NCBI GenBank assembly: GCA_963835495.1
Contig: CAWIFQ010000003.1
Span: forward strand, 372,001-436,000
Reading direction: 5' to 3'
DNA: 64,000 bases
From: Acaudatibacter sp963835495
GTDB taxonomy: Bacteria; Pseudomonadota; Alphaproteobacteria; Caulobacterales; Caulobacteraceae
The notes beneath the pieces are model-generated. The model had not been told where the DNA came from, did no database searches, and saw only the letters and a program-made list of their open reading frames with translations. Below, in pieces: positions 35,200 through 46,861 of the stretch; the first letter of the stretch is position 1; every line of letters begins with the position of its first letter. The position numbers were made by a program, and so were the translations under genes.

Positions 35200-37206
35200 A
35201 TGCCCGTGCAAGTGTCCGAGCTGACTGTTAGCGCGTCGGCCGGCCAGAATAATCGCGAGGCTGCCATCTCGCTGCCTATCCCGCAGGTCGCCCACCTCGA
35301 ACGATTCGAATCGACCGAGCGGCTGAGCGAACCGTTCGTCATCGTCGCCGACGTGATCTGCGAGGAAGTGGAAGTCGATTTCATCACGCATTTGGGCGAG
35401 GCGGCGCAGATCACGATCGCGCAGGACGGCAGCCCGCTGCGGACCTTCAGCGGCCTGATCTGCGAAGCCGAGTTCCTCGAGGAGATCGAGGCGGGCTATC
35501 GCTACCGACTGATCCTGCGGCCCTGGCTGCACATGCTCGGCCGTAACCTCGATTCGGTGATTTTCCAGCAAAAGACGGCGGTGGAGATCATCCAGGCGGT
35601 GTTCGACAAGCGAAACTGCCAGGACGCCGACTTCACCAAGCTGCAGAAGCACTACCCGAGCCGCGACTATTGCGTTCAGTATCGCGAAAGCGACTTCGCC
35701 TTCGTCTCGCGCCTGATGGAGCAGGAAGGCATCTACTACTTCTTCGACCATCGCGACGGGCGCCACGTGATGGTGCTCTGCGACGATCGTTCGTCCCACC
35801 CGGACAGTTCCTACGACGACCTGGAGTATGCGCCTTCAACGCAGACCGCGGTCGACGACCGGGTCTGGCGCTGGACCGAGACCGTCGCGAGCGGGACCGA
35901 GAACAAGGCGACGTTCCGCGACTACGACTTCACCCAGCCGCAGACCAAGCTGGAAGGGACCCATACGCTCACGGCGGCGACGTTCGACGGGTCCACCGAG
36001 ACGCCGGAAGACGAGCGTCGCATCTCTGACGCGGGAACGGCGCAAGCCGGCTCGGCCAGCCCGCCGGACAAGCCGGAGATCTACGACTACCCGACCCCCG
36101 GCTTCACCGAGAAGGACCGCGGCGACACCCTGGCCGAGACGGCGATGCAGGCTCAACAGGCCGAGCGGCGCCACTACCGCGGCGTCGGCGACACGGTGCT
36201 GCTCGCCTGCGGCCAGCTGGTGGAGCTGCACAAGCACCCGCTCGGCCGCCTCAATCAGAAGTATCTGGTCGCCGGCCTGACCTACCGCGTCGTATCGCAG
36301 GCCTACGTCTCGGGCGGCGAAGCCGGGGCGCCGGAACAGCCGATCGTGGTCGAAGTGCTCGCGACGCCGGCCGACGTGCCGTGGCGCGCCCCGCGCGTCA
36401 CCCCCTGGCCGGTGGCGCGGGGCCCGGAGACGGCGACGGTGGTGGGGCCGGACGGGCAGACGATCTATACGGACGAGTACGGCAGGGTGAAGGTGCAGTT
36501 CCACTGGGACCGCGCCGATCCCTCCGCCGACTCCACCTGCTGGATCCGTGTCGCGTTCGCCTCCGCCGACAACGGCTTTGGCCACATCGTCCTGCCGCGG
36601 ATCGGCCAGGAGGTCGTGGTCGACTACCTGAGCGGCGACCCGGACCGACCGCTGATCGTCGGCAGCGTCTACAACGCCGACAAGAAGCCGCCCTACGCGC
36701 TGGCCGACGAGAAGACCAAGTCGGTCTGGCGCAGCCACACCATCGACGGCGGCTCGGACGACTACAACGAGATCAGCTTCGAGGACAAAAACGGCGAAGA
36801 GGTCTTCAACGTCCAGGCCCAGAAAGACCGCACCACCCTCGTCAAGCACGACGACACGACGACGATCAAAAACAACCTCAGCACCACGATCCAGGAGGGC
36901 GACGAGACCCGCGCCGTCTCCCAGGGCAAGCGCACGACGACGATCCAGCAGGACGAATCCCTGACTGTGACGGCCGGCAACTACACCATCGACGTCAGCG
37001 CCGGGCAGATGTCGGTCACCGCCGCGATCAGCATCACGCTGACGGTTGGGCAGAATTCAGTCAAAATTGACCAGACCGGGGTCACCATCAACGGCCTGAT
37101 GATCAAGTCGCAAGCCCAGGTGCAACTCTCGGCCAGCGCCCCCATGGTCCAGATCAGCGGCGACGCCTTGACCCAGATCTCGGGCGGCGTGGTGATGATT
37201 AACTGA
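35200..37206 (+). CDS. vgrG: T6SS spike protein VgrG (TssI)
   Basis: 668-residue trimeric spike protein. The N-terminal gp27-like region includes 'YCVQYRESDFAFVSRLMEQEGIYYFF'. The gp5-like OB region has 'VTPWPVARGPETATVVGPDG', 'DEYGRVKVQFHWDR' and 'RIGQEVVVDYLSGDPDRPLIVGSVYN'. The C-terminal beta-helix is marked by repeats rich in T, V and Q. It ends with the helix, so no toxin extension is fused. ATG 35200 begins 'MPVQVSELTV'; upstream in-frame codons do not resemble VgrG. It heads a plus-strand operon with an unknown protein, tagH and a PAAR gene. Confidence 0.95.
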   Translation: MPVQVSELTVSASAGQNNREAAISLPIPQVAHLERFESTERLSEPFVIVADVICEEVEVDFITHLGEAAQITIAQDGSPLRTFSGLICEAEFLEEIEAGYRYRLILRPWLHMLGRNLDSVIFQQKTAVEIIQAVFDKRNCQDADFTKLQKHYPSRDYCVQYRESDFAFVSRLMEQEGIYYFFDHRDGRHVMVLCDDRSSHPDSSYDDLEYAPSTQTAVDDRVWRWTETVASGTENKATFRDYDFTQPQTKLEGTHTLTAATFDGSTETPEDERRISDAGTAQAGSASPPDKPEIYDYPTPGFTEKDRGDTLAETAMQAQQAERRHYRGVGDTVLLACGQLVELHKHPLGRLNQKYLVAGLTYRVVSQAYVSGGEAGAPEQPIVVEVLATPADVPWRAPRVTPWPVARGPETATVVGPDGQTIYTDEYGRVKVQFHWDRADPSADSTCWIRVAFASADNGFGHIVLPRIGQEVVVDYLSGDPDRPLIVGSVYNADKKPPYALADEKTKSVWRSHTIDGGSDDYNEISFEDKNGEEVFNVQAQKDRTTLVKHDDTTTIKNNLSTTIQEGDETRAVSQGKRTTTIQQDESLTVTAGNYTIDVSAGQMSVTAAISITLTVGQNSVKIDQTGVTINGLMIKSQAQVQLSASAPMVQISGDALTQISGGVVMIN

Positions 37207-37216
37207 GGCGGCCGCG

Positions 37217-37786
37217 ATGACGGATTGGACACGGGTGAAGTGGAGCGAGGCGGCCCAGGTCATCGAGCAGCTCGACTGGGCCGAGGACCCGGACGACGCG
37301 GCGCGTGGCCCGCCGGAACGATATTTCCAGGGGCTGCGCCAGGCGCGTCGGCTGGAAGACGCTGTGTTCTTCCTCGGCATGGCCCTGCCGCGCCACGAGA
37401 CGGTGGCCTGGGCGGCCCGCTCGGTGCGTGACATCGGCGAGGGCCACCAGCGGCCGCGCGCCGACTCCGACGCGCTGAAGGCCGCGCTGCTCTGGGTGCA
37501 GGATCCCAGCGAGCCGCGCCGGCGGGCGGCGTTCGACGCGGCCCAGCTGGCCGAGACCAGCTCGGCCGAGCGGCTGGCGGCGATGGCGGTGTTCTTCTCC
37601 GGAGGCTCGCTGACGCCCGAGAACGTCCAGCCGTTGCCGGCCCCGGGCGACGTCGCCGGACGGATCGCGGCCGGCGCCATCCTCGTCGCCGCCGGCGCGC
37701 GTCCGGATCGGATCGCCGCCATCAACCACGCCCTCGACGAAGGCGACGCGATCGCCAGATTTGGCTTGAGCGGCCAGCGCGCATGA
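37217..37786 (+). CDS. T6SS-operon protein of unknown function
   Basis: 189-residue soluble, helix-rich protein ('DAVFFLGMALPRHETVAWAARSV', 'RRAAFDAAQLAETSSAERLAAMAVFFSGGSL'). Similar proteins occur beside vgrG in other T6SS loci, possibly those classed as DUF6931, but I cannot confirm the family. It lies 10 bases after vgrG and overlaps tagH by four bases (ATGA), so it is part of the spike operon. Its position suits an adaptor or assembly factor for the spike. No signal peptide, membrane segment or enzyme motif is visible. Confidence 0.7.
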   Translation: MTDWTRVKWSEAAQVIEQLDWAEDPDDAARGPPERYFQGLRQARRLEDAVFFLGMALPRHETVAWAARSVRDIGEGHQRPRADSDALKAALLWVQDPSEPRRRAAFDAAQLAETSSAERLAAMAVFFSGGSLTPENVQPLPAPGDVAGRIAAGAILVAAGARPDRIAAINHALDEGDAIARFGLSGQRA

Positions 37787-39363
37787 CCCTCGTCCTGACC
37801 ATCACCAACGTGGAGCGGCTGGAGAACGGCCTGCCGACGCGGCTGCGGCTCGATCGCCACGGCGCGGTGATCGGCCGCTCGCCCACGGCCGACTGGAGCC
37901 TGCCGGACCCGCAGCACTACATCTCCTCGGTCCACTGCGAGATCGACTACCGCGACAGCGCCTACGTCCTGGTCGACAAGAGCACCAACGGCACCTTCGT
38001 CAACGGCGCCCAGCAGCGCCTGGCCGGGCCGCACACCATTGGCCCTGGCGACGTGGTCGTCATCGGCCACTACTCGATCCGCGCCGACCTCGAGGGCGCC
38101 GGCGGGGCGCAGGCCGCACAGGCGCCGGCGCAGCAGACGCCGGAATGGGGCGGATGGCAGCCGCAGCCGGCCGCCGCCGGCGTCGACGAGTCCAGCTGGG
38201 ACCGGGCGCCGGCCGCGCCGGCGATCTCCGGGCAGGGCGCGATGTCGGGAAACTGGGCCCCGCCTGCGGTCGACGCGCCGCCGGTGGCTTCCGCCTGGGC
38301 GACGCCGCCGCCGCCCGCCACGCCGGCCTCCGGCTGGTCCAGCCCGGTGAGCGATGCGCCGGCGGCGGCGAGCGCCGTGGACGTGTGGGGGCAGCTGGCC
38401 GCCAGCAACGTGGTCGACTGGGCGCGGGGCGGCTTCGGCGAGCGGCAGGCCGCGCCGGTCGATCCGCTCGGGCTCGGATCCGGCGGTCCTCGCCTGCGTC
38501 CCGATCCGCTCGGTCTCGATCCGCCGCCGGCTCAGGCGCCGCAGATGGCGCCCCAGAGCGCGCCGCAACCGGTGTCTGCCGGCTGGGCGTCGCCCGCCGC
38601 ACAACCCGCCTCGACCCCCGGTCCCGCCGCCCAGTCCCCGCCTGGCTGGGGACCGGCTGCTGGCGCCGCCCCCGCATCGGCGACGGCCCAGGCCCCTGAA
38701 CCCGCGCCAAACTGGGCCGCGCGCTCGCCAGCCGCGTCCGCGCCGGCGATGGGCCAGCCCGGACTCCAGGCCGCCGACCCGGAGCTGGTGGCCTTCCTGG
38801 TCGGCGCGGGGCTGCAACCGACCGACCTGAAGGTGAGTGGTGCGCAGGCCATGACATCGGCCGGCTCCGCCCTTCGCCGCGTGATCTCGGGGCTGGTGGT
38901 GATGCTGGAGGCGCGGGCCCGCGCCAAGGCGCAGCTGGGCGCACAGGGTACGTCGCTGGAGTTCGACGGCAACAACCCGCTGAAGTTCGCCCGCGCGCCG
39001 GAGAAGGCGATCGCCCAGCTGCTGAACCCGCCCGAGCGCGGCTTCATGTCGGCCGACCGCGCGATCGACGACGCGTTCCGCGACCTGCAGGCCCACCAGA
39101 TGGCGACGCTGACGGCGATGCAGGGGGCGCTGGCCGCCACGCTGGCCCGCTTCTCGCCCCAGGCGATCCGCGATCGAGCCGAGAGCCAGGGCTTCCTGGC
39201 CAAGCTGTTGCCGGGCGGCCGTGAGGCCACGCTCTGGCACGCCTACGAGCGCGAGTTCGAGGGGGTCGCCAAGGGCTCCGACGAGGCGTTCATGGACGTC
39301 TTCGCCAAGGAGTTCCGTCAGGCCTACGAGCGCGTCAGCGCCGAGATGAAGCGGAAGACCTGA
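37783..39363 (+). CDS. tagH: T6SS-associated FHA-domain protein TagH/Fha
   Basis: 526-residue protein. Residues ~1-105 are an FHA phosphothreonine-binding domain ('GAVIGRSPTADWSLPD', 'ISSVHCEI', 'DKSTNGTFVNG'). Residues ~106-320 are a Pro/Ala/Gln/Trp-rich linker. Residues ~325-526 match the C-terminal domain of T6SS FHA proteins ('PLKFARAPEKAIAQLLNPPERGFMSADRAIDDAF'). In systems with the PpkA/PppA pair, the kinase phosphorylates the FHA protein and this switches assembly on. It is encoded with vgrG and PAAR rather than with ppkA, on the opposite strand. Confidence 0.92.
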   Translation: MTLVLTITNVERLENGLPTRLRLDRHGAVIGRSPTADWSLPDPQHYISSVHCEIDYRDSAYVLVDKSTNGTFVNGAQQRLAGPHTIGPGDVVVIGHYSIRADLEGAGGAQAAQAPAQQTPEWGGWQPQPAAAGVDESSWDRAPAAPAISGQGAMSGNWAPPAVDAPPVASAWATPPPPATPASGWSSPVSDAPAAASAVDVWGQLAASNVVDWARGGFGERQAAPVDPLGLGSGGPRLRPDPLGLDPPPAQAPQMAPQSAPQPVSAGWASPAAQPASTPGPAAQSPPGWGPAAGAAPASATAQAPEPAPNWAARSPAASAPAMGQPGLQAADPELVAFLVGAGLQPTDLKVSGAQAMTSAGSALRRVISGLVVMLEARARAKAQLGAQGTSLEFDGNNPLKFARAPEKAIAQLLNPPERGFMSADRAIDDAFRDLQAHQMATLTAMQGALAATLARFSPQAIRDRAESQGFLAKLLPGGREATLWHAYEREFEGVAKGSDEAFMDVFAKEFRQAYERVSAEMKRKT

Positions 39364-39653
39364 TGGGCCAGCCCGCCGCCCGGATCGGTGACATGCACGT
39401 CTGCCCGATGGTGACTGGCGTCGTGCCCCACGTCGGCGGACCGATCCTGCCGCCCTGCGCGCCCACGGTGCTGACCGGGGGCATCCCGCAGGCGCGGATC
39501 GGCGACATGCTGACCTGCGTCGGCCCGCCGGACGTCATCGCGCTGGCTTCGTTCACGGTGCTAGTCAGCGGCCAGCCCGCCGCGCGGATGGGCGACATGA
39601 CCGCCCATGGCGGCGTGATCGTGATCGGACTGCCGACCGTCCTGATCGGCTGA
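39363..39653 (+). CDS. PAAR-domain spike tip protein
   Basis: 96-residue single-domain PAAR protein that caps the VgrG spike and sharpens its tip. The repeats 'GQPAARIGDMHVCP', 'GIPQARIGDMLTCVG' and 'GQPAARMGDMTAHGG' supply the pattern and the His/Cys zinc ligands. No effector domain is fused. Its ATG shares one base with the tagH stop (TGATG). It is the last gene of the spike operon and converges on ppkA 23 bases away. Confidence 0.9.
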   Translation: MGQPAARIGDMHVCPMVTGVVPHVGGPILPPCAPTVLTGGIPQARIGDMLTCVGPPDVIALASFTVLVSGQPAARMGDMTAHGGVIVIGLPTVLIG

Positions 39654-39676
39654 GCCGACGCTTCAGCGCCCGACCG

Positions 39677-42001
<2,325 letters not shown>

Positions 42002-42010
42002 CTGCCTACC

Positions 42011-42769
42011 TTAAACCGCCGAGGAGACCAGCGAGAGACGCGTCATCTCCTCGCAGGCCACCGTGATCGCGGTCACATTATCGGGCGCCCCACGTTCGAG
42101 GCAAAGCTCCACCAGGGACGACGAGGTGACTTGCGGCTGCCCGCCGGCCATCGCCGCAGCGATCTCCTCGGGCGAAACCCGCGCCGTGAGGCCGTCGCTG
42201 CATAGCAGGAAACTGTCGCCAACTTCAGCTTCATCGACGATCACGTCAAGTTCCAGGCTGGCCTGCACGCCCACGGCGCGGGCCAGCACGTGGCTCATCG
42301 GATGGGTCTTGGCTTCCTCGGGCGAGAGCAGGCCGACGTCGACCATCTCCTGCACCTGGGTGTGGTCGCGCGAGAGCTGGTGCAGCGTGCCGTTGCGGTA
42401 GAGGTAGACGCGGCTGTCGCCGACCCAGAGCACGGCGAAGAAGCCCTCCTGCACCAGCAGGGCGGCGACGGTGGAGCCCATCGAGGCCCCGTCGACGCGG
42501 GAGCGATCGTAGATCGTGGCGTTGGCGGCATGGATCGCATCGGCGACGCGGCGGATATCGGCGTCGAGATCGCCCGAGGCGGTCAGCGGCGCGACGGCGT
42601 CGACGATGGTTCCGGACGCCCAGCGGCCGTTGGCGTGGCCGCCCATGCCGTCGGCGACCACCCACAAACCCATCTCGGGCCGCTCGAGGAAAGAGTCCTC
42701 GTTGGCGGTGCGCACGCGGCCTACGTCGGTGCGCGACCAGGCCCGCAGCCGCAGGGGGCGATCGCTCAT
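42011..42769 (-). CDS. pppA: T6SS PP2C phosphatase PppA
   Basis: 252-residue soluble PP2C-type phosphatase that opposes PpkA by dephosphorylating the FHA protein. The metal-binding motifs 'NEDSF', 'VVADGMGGHANG', 'CSDGL' and 'GAPDNVTAI' are all present. ATG 42769 overlaps the tagF stop by four bases, so 'MSDRPLRLRAW' is the start. It is closely related to the catalytic domain of the larger PP2C protein at 51.3-53.3 kb ('HPMSHVLARAVG' in both) but lacks any membrane part. Confidence 0.93.
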   Translation of the reverse strand: MSDRPLRLRAWSRTDVGRVRTANEDSFLERPEMGLWVVADGMGGHANGRWASGTIVDAVAPLTASGDLDADIRRVADAIHAANATIYDRSRVDGASMGSTVAALLVQEGFFAVLWVGDSRVYLYRNGTLHQLSRDHTQVQEMVDVGLLSPEEAKTHPMSHVLARAVGVQASLELDVIVDEAEVGDSFLLCSDGLTARVSPEEIAAAMAGGQPQVTSSSLVELCLERGAPDNVTAITVACEEMTRLSLVSSAV

Positions 42770-43371
42770 AACCGCGCCCCTTCCGGTCCGGGCGCCGGCG
42801 GGACCGGCGCGAGCATCTGGGCGAACAGCCCGTCCAAGCCGCCCGAGAGCGTCGCCGGCTCGTGGTCGAAGCCGCCCAGCGTCCACCAGCGCGGCCGTGG
42901 CGGCGCCGAATCAGCGCCGATCTTTTCGAGCGGACCTTGCGCCGCAGCAATGGCGGCGTCGGCGTCCCAACCGGACTCGAACGCCTGATAGATCAAGGCT
43001 TCCATCTCTTCGGCGATCGCCTCCCCGCCGCCGCCAGCTTGGTCCGGTGACAGACCGTCTGCGGCGAGCATGATCATGAACCGTCGGCCAGCCGCGTCAA
43101 TCGACGGCGCCAGCGCGCCGGCGCGCCACTCGCGGCCGAACCGTCCGGGCGGGTCGACAAATCGCCACGGCGGGGCGCGGTCGTGCGCGTCGTCGAACCC
43201 TTCGCCGAGCGCCGTGCGCGCCGCTTCCAACCCCTCGCTGGCCCAGCGGTCCCAGGCGTCGCACGCCGTCAGGTCGAGGCCGCGCGAGATGAAATCGCCG
43301 TGCGTCGGCAGTTTGCCGAACAGGACCGGATGGGGGCCCTTGTGGGCGTCGCTGAGCGGCTCGTCACTCAT
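42766..43371 (-). CDS. tagF: T6SS regulator TagF
   Basis: 201-residue TagF (SciT/ImpM-like) protein, a post-translational repressor of T6SS in other bacteria, where it titrates the FHA protein. The N-terminus 'GPHPVLFGKLPTHGDFISRGL' and 'WRFVDPPGRFGREWRAGALAPSIDAAGRRF' are diagnostic. Here TagF and PppA are separate but overlapping genes; in some bacteria they are fused. It begins nine bases after tssM. Confidence 0.92.
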   Translation of the reverse strand: MSDEPLSDAHKGPHPVLFGKLPTHGDFISRGLDLTACDAWDRWASEGLEAARTALGEGFDDAHDRAPPWRFVDPPGRFGREWRAGALAPSIDAAGRRFMIMLAADGLSPDQAGGGGEAIAEEMEALIYQAFESGWDADAAIAAAQGPLEKIGADSAPPRPRWWTLGGFDHEPATLSGGLDGLFAQMLAPVPPAPGPEGARL

Positions 43372-43380
43372 CGGACCCGG

Positions 43381-46300
43381 TCACAGCGTCGAGGGGCAGC
43401 GGAACGACCACAGGCCGCCGCGGCTGAAGGGGTTCTGGTCGCTGGGCAGGGTGATCCTGAAGCTGACGGTGTTCGCGCCCTGTCCGAAGGTCGCGGTGAA
43501 GCTGGTCGGGCCGGTGTTCTGCTTCCTGGCCGAATCAATCAGGCGGAACAGCGCCCACGGCCCCGAGAAGGTGATCGGCGCCATCGCCACGGTCTTGTTG
43601 TAGAGGGTCACGTGCGCCTCGGGCAGGCCGCTGACGGACCAGTTCAACTGCCGGGCCCCCGGCGTCGTGCCGTCGAACTTGTAGGTGACGCCGCCCGATT
43701 CGAAGTCGGCCGAGGTGACGCCGGCGCCGAACGCGGTCTCTTCGATCTGCAGCGGCTGGCCCGAGGCCAGCAGATCGCGCAGCTGGGCGGCGCGGTGGAA
43801 CTGCTCGGCGCTGACGGGATCGAGACTGGCGGCGACGGGATTGTCGGTGCGCCAGCGCCAGACCGGGCCGCTCGCGTCGAGCAGCGGCGTCAGCTGGTCG
43901 CGCGCGAACGAGTCCATCTGGCCGCCCATGCCGAACACCCGCAGCAGGTCGGCCACGGGCGCGTCGGCCGGCGCGGCGGCGACGAACGGATAGTGATCGG
44001 CGACCAGGGTCTGGCAGGGCATGGCCAGGCTGGTGGTGTAGGCAGAGGCGACCGCGCCCTGGGCCGTGCTGGTGGCCGCGGCCGCCCCGCCCTTGGCCGC
44101 CTGGGCGACGAATCCCTGAAGTTCCGGCGGCGCGCCGCCCGCGGCCGTGGTCACGCCGCTCAGAGCGGTCGCGAGCTGGCTCTGGTTGGCGGCCGCGGCG
44201 CCGCCACCCAGGGTGTTGGCGGTGGCCGCCGCGCTGTTGGCGGAGGCGGCGCTCTTGACCGCGGTGATGAAGTCGTCGATCGGCGCCGGGGCCTTGCCGT
44301 CGCCGACATAGGTCTTCAGCGCCTGGAAGGCTGAGCTGATCTGCGAGGCCGCGTCGAGCCCCACCTGACCCTGCTGCGCCTGCTGGACGGTCGATGCGCC
44401 GGGCAGCTGGTTCAGCTTCTGCTGGATCAGGCTCTGCGCCGCGCCGGCCGCGCCGCCGGTGAAGGTGGTGTTCTTGGCCACCTCCAGCAGCACCAGCTTC
44501 AGCGGCGAGGGCGTGCGGGTGAAGGCCCCCAGCGCGATCGGATTATGGAAGTAGTCGGCCGGCTGCATCGCCTTGACCACGCCCTGCCAGGCCGCGATGT
44601 AGTCGGTGGCGTAGTGGCCGGCGACGCCGGGGCGCACGCCTTCGACCTGGCTCTGGATCGCGGTGGTGTCGGCGTCGGGGCCGAGCACCCACAGCTGCTT
44701 CTTCAGATCGTCGGCCACCGTGCCCAGCCCGACGAGGTACGACTTCTCGTAGCCCTCGCGGGTGAAGAAGTAGGGCACCTGCAGCTTCAGCACCGCATCG
44801 CCGTTGGCGAACGCCTGGCCATCGCCGCTGCCGAGCACGGTCGCGGTCTGCCACGGCTGGCCGGCGTTCGCGCCCTTCTCGCGCAGGATGGCGTAGGCCC
44901 GGTCCGCCAGCGACAGCGTCTGCACGATCTGGCGCGCGGAGGTGATCAGGGCGCCGTCCATCGGCGCGACGTGGCCCGGCCAGACCGAGTTCAGGTCCGG
45001 ATCTCCCAGCAGCGCGTCGAGGTGCGTGGCGAGTTGCGCCCGCGTGTCGCTGCGGTCGTCGCCCGGATAGACGTTGACGGCCCAGTCGTTGACGATCCAG
45101 GTCTTCACCGCCTTGGTGTCCATCGGACCCTGGCCGCCCAGCATCAGATAGACCCGCAAGGGCTCGTATTCGTTGAAGGCCTGAGTCTGGTTCTGACGCA
45201 GGTAGGTCTCGAGCCGCAGCATCAGGCGCGGCAGCAGGATGCGGCGCACCGCCTGCACGTAGGCCTGCTTGGCCTGGTCGGCGAGGCCGTGCTGGTAGAG
45301 GCCGAAGGTCGAGAACAGCGGCGGCCCGTGCGCCTTCTGGTCGGCGTAGCCGCCGGGCAGGGCGCGCAGCGCCTGCAGCGCCGGCAGCGCCTGATCGAGC
45401 GCTGGATCGCTGTCGCGGACCTCCACCAGATCGACCCCGGAATCGTGCAGCTGCTGCTGCGCGCCCTGGGCGCCGTTCAACAGATTTCGCTGCAAGGTGC
45501 GGTTATTGAGGAAGCTGACGGTCCACAGCCCGATCGTGACCAGCGCGACCGCGGCGATGGCCGCCAGCGCCGCGGTGAGCTGCGCCGAGCGCCGGGCGCG
45601 GGCCGAGCGTTCGGTCTGCACCAGGCCCGCCTCGGCGAACACCACCTCGCTCAGCAGCCGGTTGAGGAAGTAGGCGCGTCCCTGCCGGTCGCTTCGCTGC
45701 TGCGGCGCCTCGTAGACCTGGGCGACGCCGGCGAGGATGCGGTCGAGCGGCGCGCCTTCCTGCACGCCGCTGGTGAAGTAGAAGCCGCGCAGGGGGTCGG
45801 ACGGGCCGCGATCGGCGATGAAGGCGCCTTCCAGGAACCGCAGCACCCGCGAGCGCAAGCCTTCGACCTGGGTGGTGTAGCCGAGGATCAGGCCGCGACG
45901 GCGCGCGTCATGCTCTTCCTGCAAACGCTTGGAGGTGCGGTCGGCGATGCTCTGGACGAAGCCGTCGAATTCTCCGGCCAGCGCATCGCCGGTCGGCGCG
46001 CGGCCCCACGGCAGCGTCGCGCCGGCCACGGCCCGGCGGCCCTCGACGTCGAGGTCGTCGTAGAACTCGACGAACCCGGCCAGCAGGTCGGCCTTGGTGA
46101 ACAGCACGTAGACCGGTGCGGCGACTTCGAGGGTCTTGCGCAGCTCGGCCAGTCGGCGGCGCACGGCGGAGGCGTGGGCGTCGAGATGGACCAGGTCCGA
46201 GCGCAGCAGCTCGTCGACGCCGATCGCCACCAGGATGCCGTTGATCGGCTGCAGCGGCCGCTGTTTGCGCAACAGGCCGAGGAAGTGCTCCCACGACCGC

Positions 46301-46839
46301 GCATCGACGGCGGCGTCGGAGTCCTGGGTGGTGTAACGGCCGGCGGTGTCGACCAGGGCGGCCTCGTCGGCGAACCAGAAGTCGAGGTTGCGCGTGCCGC
46401 CGACGCCCTTCAGCGCGCTGTCGGCGAAGGGGAAGCGCAGGCCGGCGTTCAGCAGCGCGGTGGTCTTGCCGGCGCCCGGCGGGCCGATGATCACGTACCA
46501 GGGGCGGCTGTAGAGATAGTCGCGCTTGTCGCCGCTGGACTTCTTCAGCGCCGCCATCGCCTCGGTCATGCGCTGCGAGAGCAGCGCGGCTTCCTCGTCG
46601 CCGGGCTGCGGCGGCTGGGCGATCTCCTCGGCGATGGCGTCGGACTTGGCGCGGGCGCTGAGCACGTGGATCAGGGCGAAGATCCCCCAGATCAGCGCCA
46701 CGCCGACCACCATCAGCAGCCGCACCCACCACGGGCGCAGGAAGCCGACGAAGATCGGCAGGCCCAGCGCCAGCAGCAGCGCCACCAGCACGGCGGCCAG
46801 CAGCGTCAGCGTCCACCAGTTGAGGAAGAACCGTTTCAC
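43381..46839 (-). CDS. tssM: T6SS membrane-complex protein TssM (IcmF)
   Basis: 1152-residue inner-membrane protein that spans the periplasm in the TssJLM complex. Two N-terminal membrane helices (residues ~10-58) are followed by a cytoplasmic GTPase-like domain with Walker A 'GPPGAGKTTALLNAG'. A third helix lies near residue 430 ('ALAAIAAVALVTIGLWTVSFL'). The long periplasmic part ends in the beta-rich 'TFSGPWALFRLIDSA'. GTG 46839 is the start. With no TssJ found, its C-terminal outer-membrane contact must be made some other way. Intact. Confidence 0.95.
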   Translation of the reverse strand: MKRFFLNWWTLTLLAAVLVALLLALGLPIFVGFLRPWWVRLLMVVGVALIWGIFALIHVLSARAKSDAIAEEIAQPPQPGDEEAALLSQRMTEAMAALKKSSGDKRDYLYSRPWYVIIGPPGAGKTTALLNAGLRFPFADSALKGVGGTRNLDFWFADEAALVDTAGRYTTQDSDAAVDARSWEHFLGLLRKQRPLQPINGILVAIGVDELLRSDLVHLDAHASAVRRRLAELRKTLEVAAPVYVLFTKADLLAGFVEFYDDLDVEGRRAVAGATLPWGRAPTGDALAGEFDGFVQSIADRTSKRLQEEHDARRRGLILGYTTQVEGLRSRVLRFLEGAFIADRGPSDPLRGFYFTSGVQEGAPLDRILAGVAQVYEAPQQRSDRQGRAYFLNRLLSEVVFAEAGLVQTERSARARRSAQLTAALAAIAAVALVTIGLWTVSFLNNRTLQRNLLNGAQGAQQQLHDSGVDLVEVRDSDPALDQALPALQALRALPGGYADQKAHGPPLFSTFGLYQHGLADQAKQAYVQAVRRILLPRLMLRLETYLRQNQTQAFNEYEPLRVYLMLGGQGPMDTKAVKTWIVNDWAVNVYPGDDRSDTRAQLATHLDALLGDPDLNSVWPGHVAPMDGALITSARQIVQTLSLADRAYAILREKGANAGQPWQTATVLGSGDGQAFANGDAVLKLQVPYFFTREGYEKSYLVGLGTVADDLKKQLWVLGPDADTTAIQSQVEGVRPGVAGHYATDYIAAWQGVVKAMQPADYFHNPIALGAFTRTPSPLKLVLLEVAKNTTFTGGAAGAAQSLIQQKLNQLPGASTVQQAQQGQVGLDAASQISSAFQALKTYVGDGKAPAPIDDFITAVKSAASANSAAATANTLGGGAAAANQSQLATALSGVTTAAGGAPPELQGFVAQAAKGGAAAATSTAQGAVASAYTTSLAMPCQTLVADHYPFVAAAPADAPVADLLRVFGMGGQMDSFARDQLTPLLDASGPVWRWRTDNPVAASLDPVSAEQFHRAAQLRDLLASGQPLQIEETAFGAGVTSADFESGGVTYKFDGTTPGARQLNWSVSGLPEAHVTLYNKTVAMAPITFSGPWALFRLIDSARKQNTGPTSFTATFGQGANTVSFRITLPSDQNPFSRGGLWSFRCPSTL

Positions 46840-46861
46840 CGCCTAACGCCCCCGCCGCTCG

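Noticed and set aside
36760..37206. VgrG C-terminal effector domain
   Set aside because: The protein ends with ordinary beta-helix repeats and has normal length; nothing enzyme-like follows.
37057..39240. Possible toxin gene antisense to tagH
   Set aside because: It is Arg/Gly/His-rich shadow sequence, and both real genes on the other strand have family motifs.
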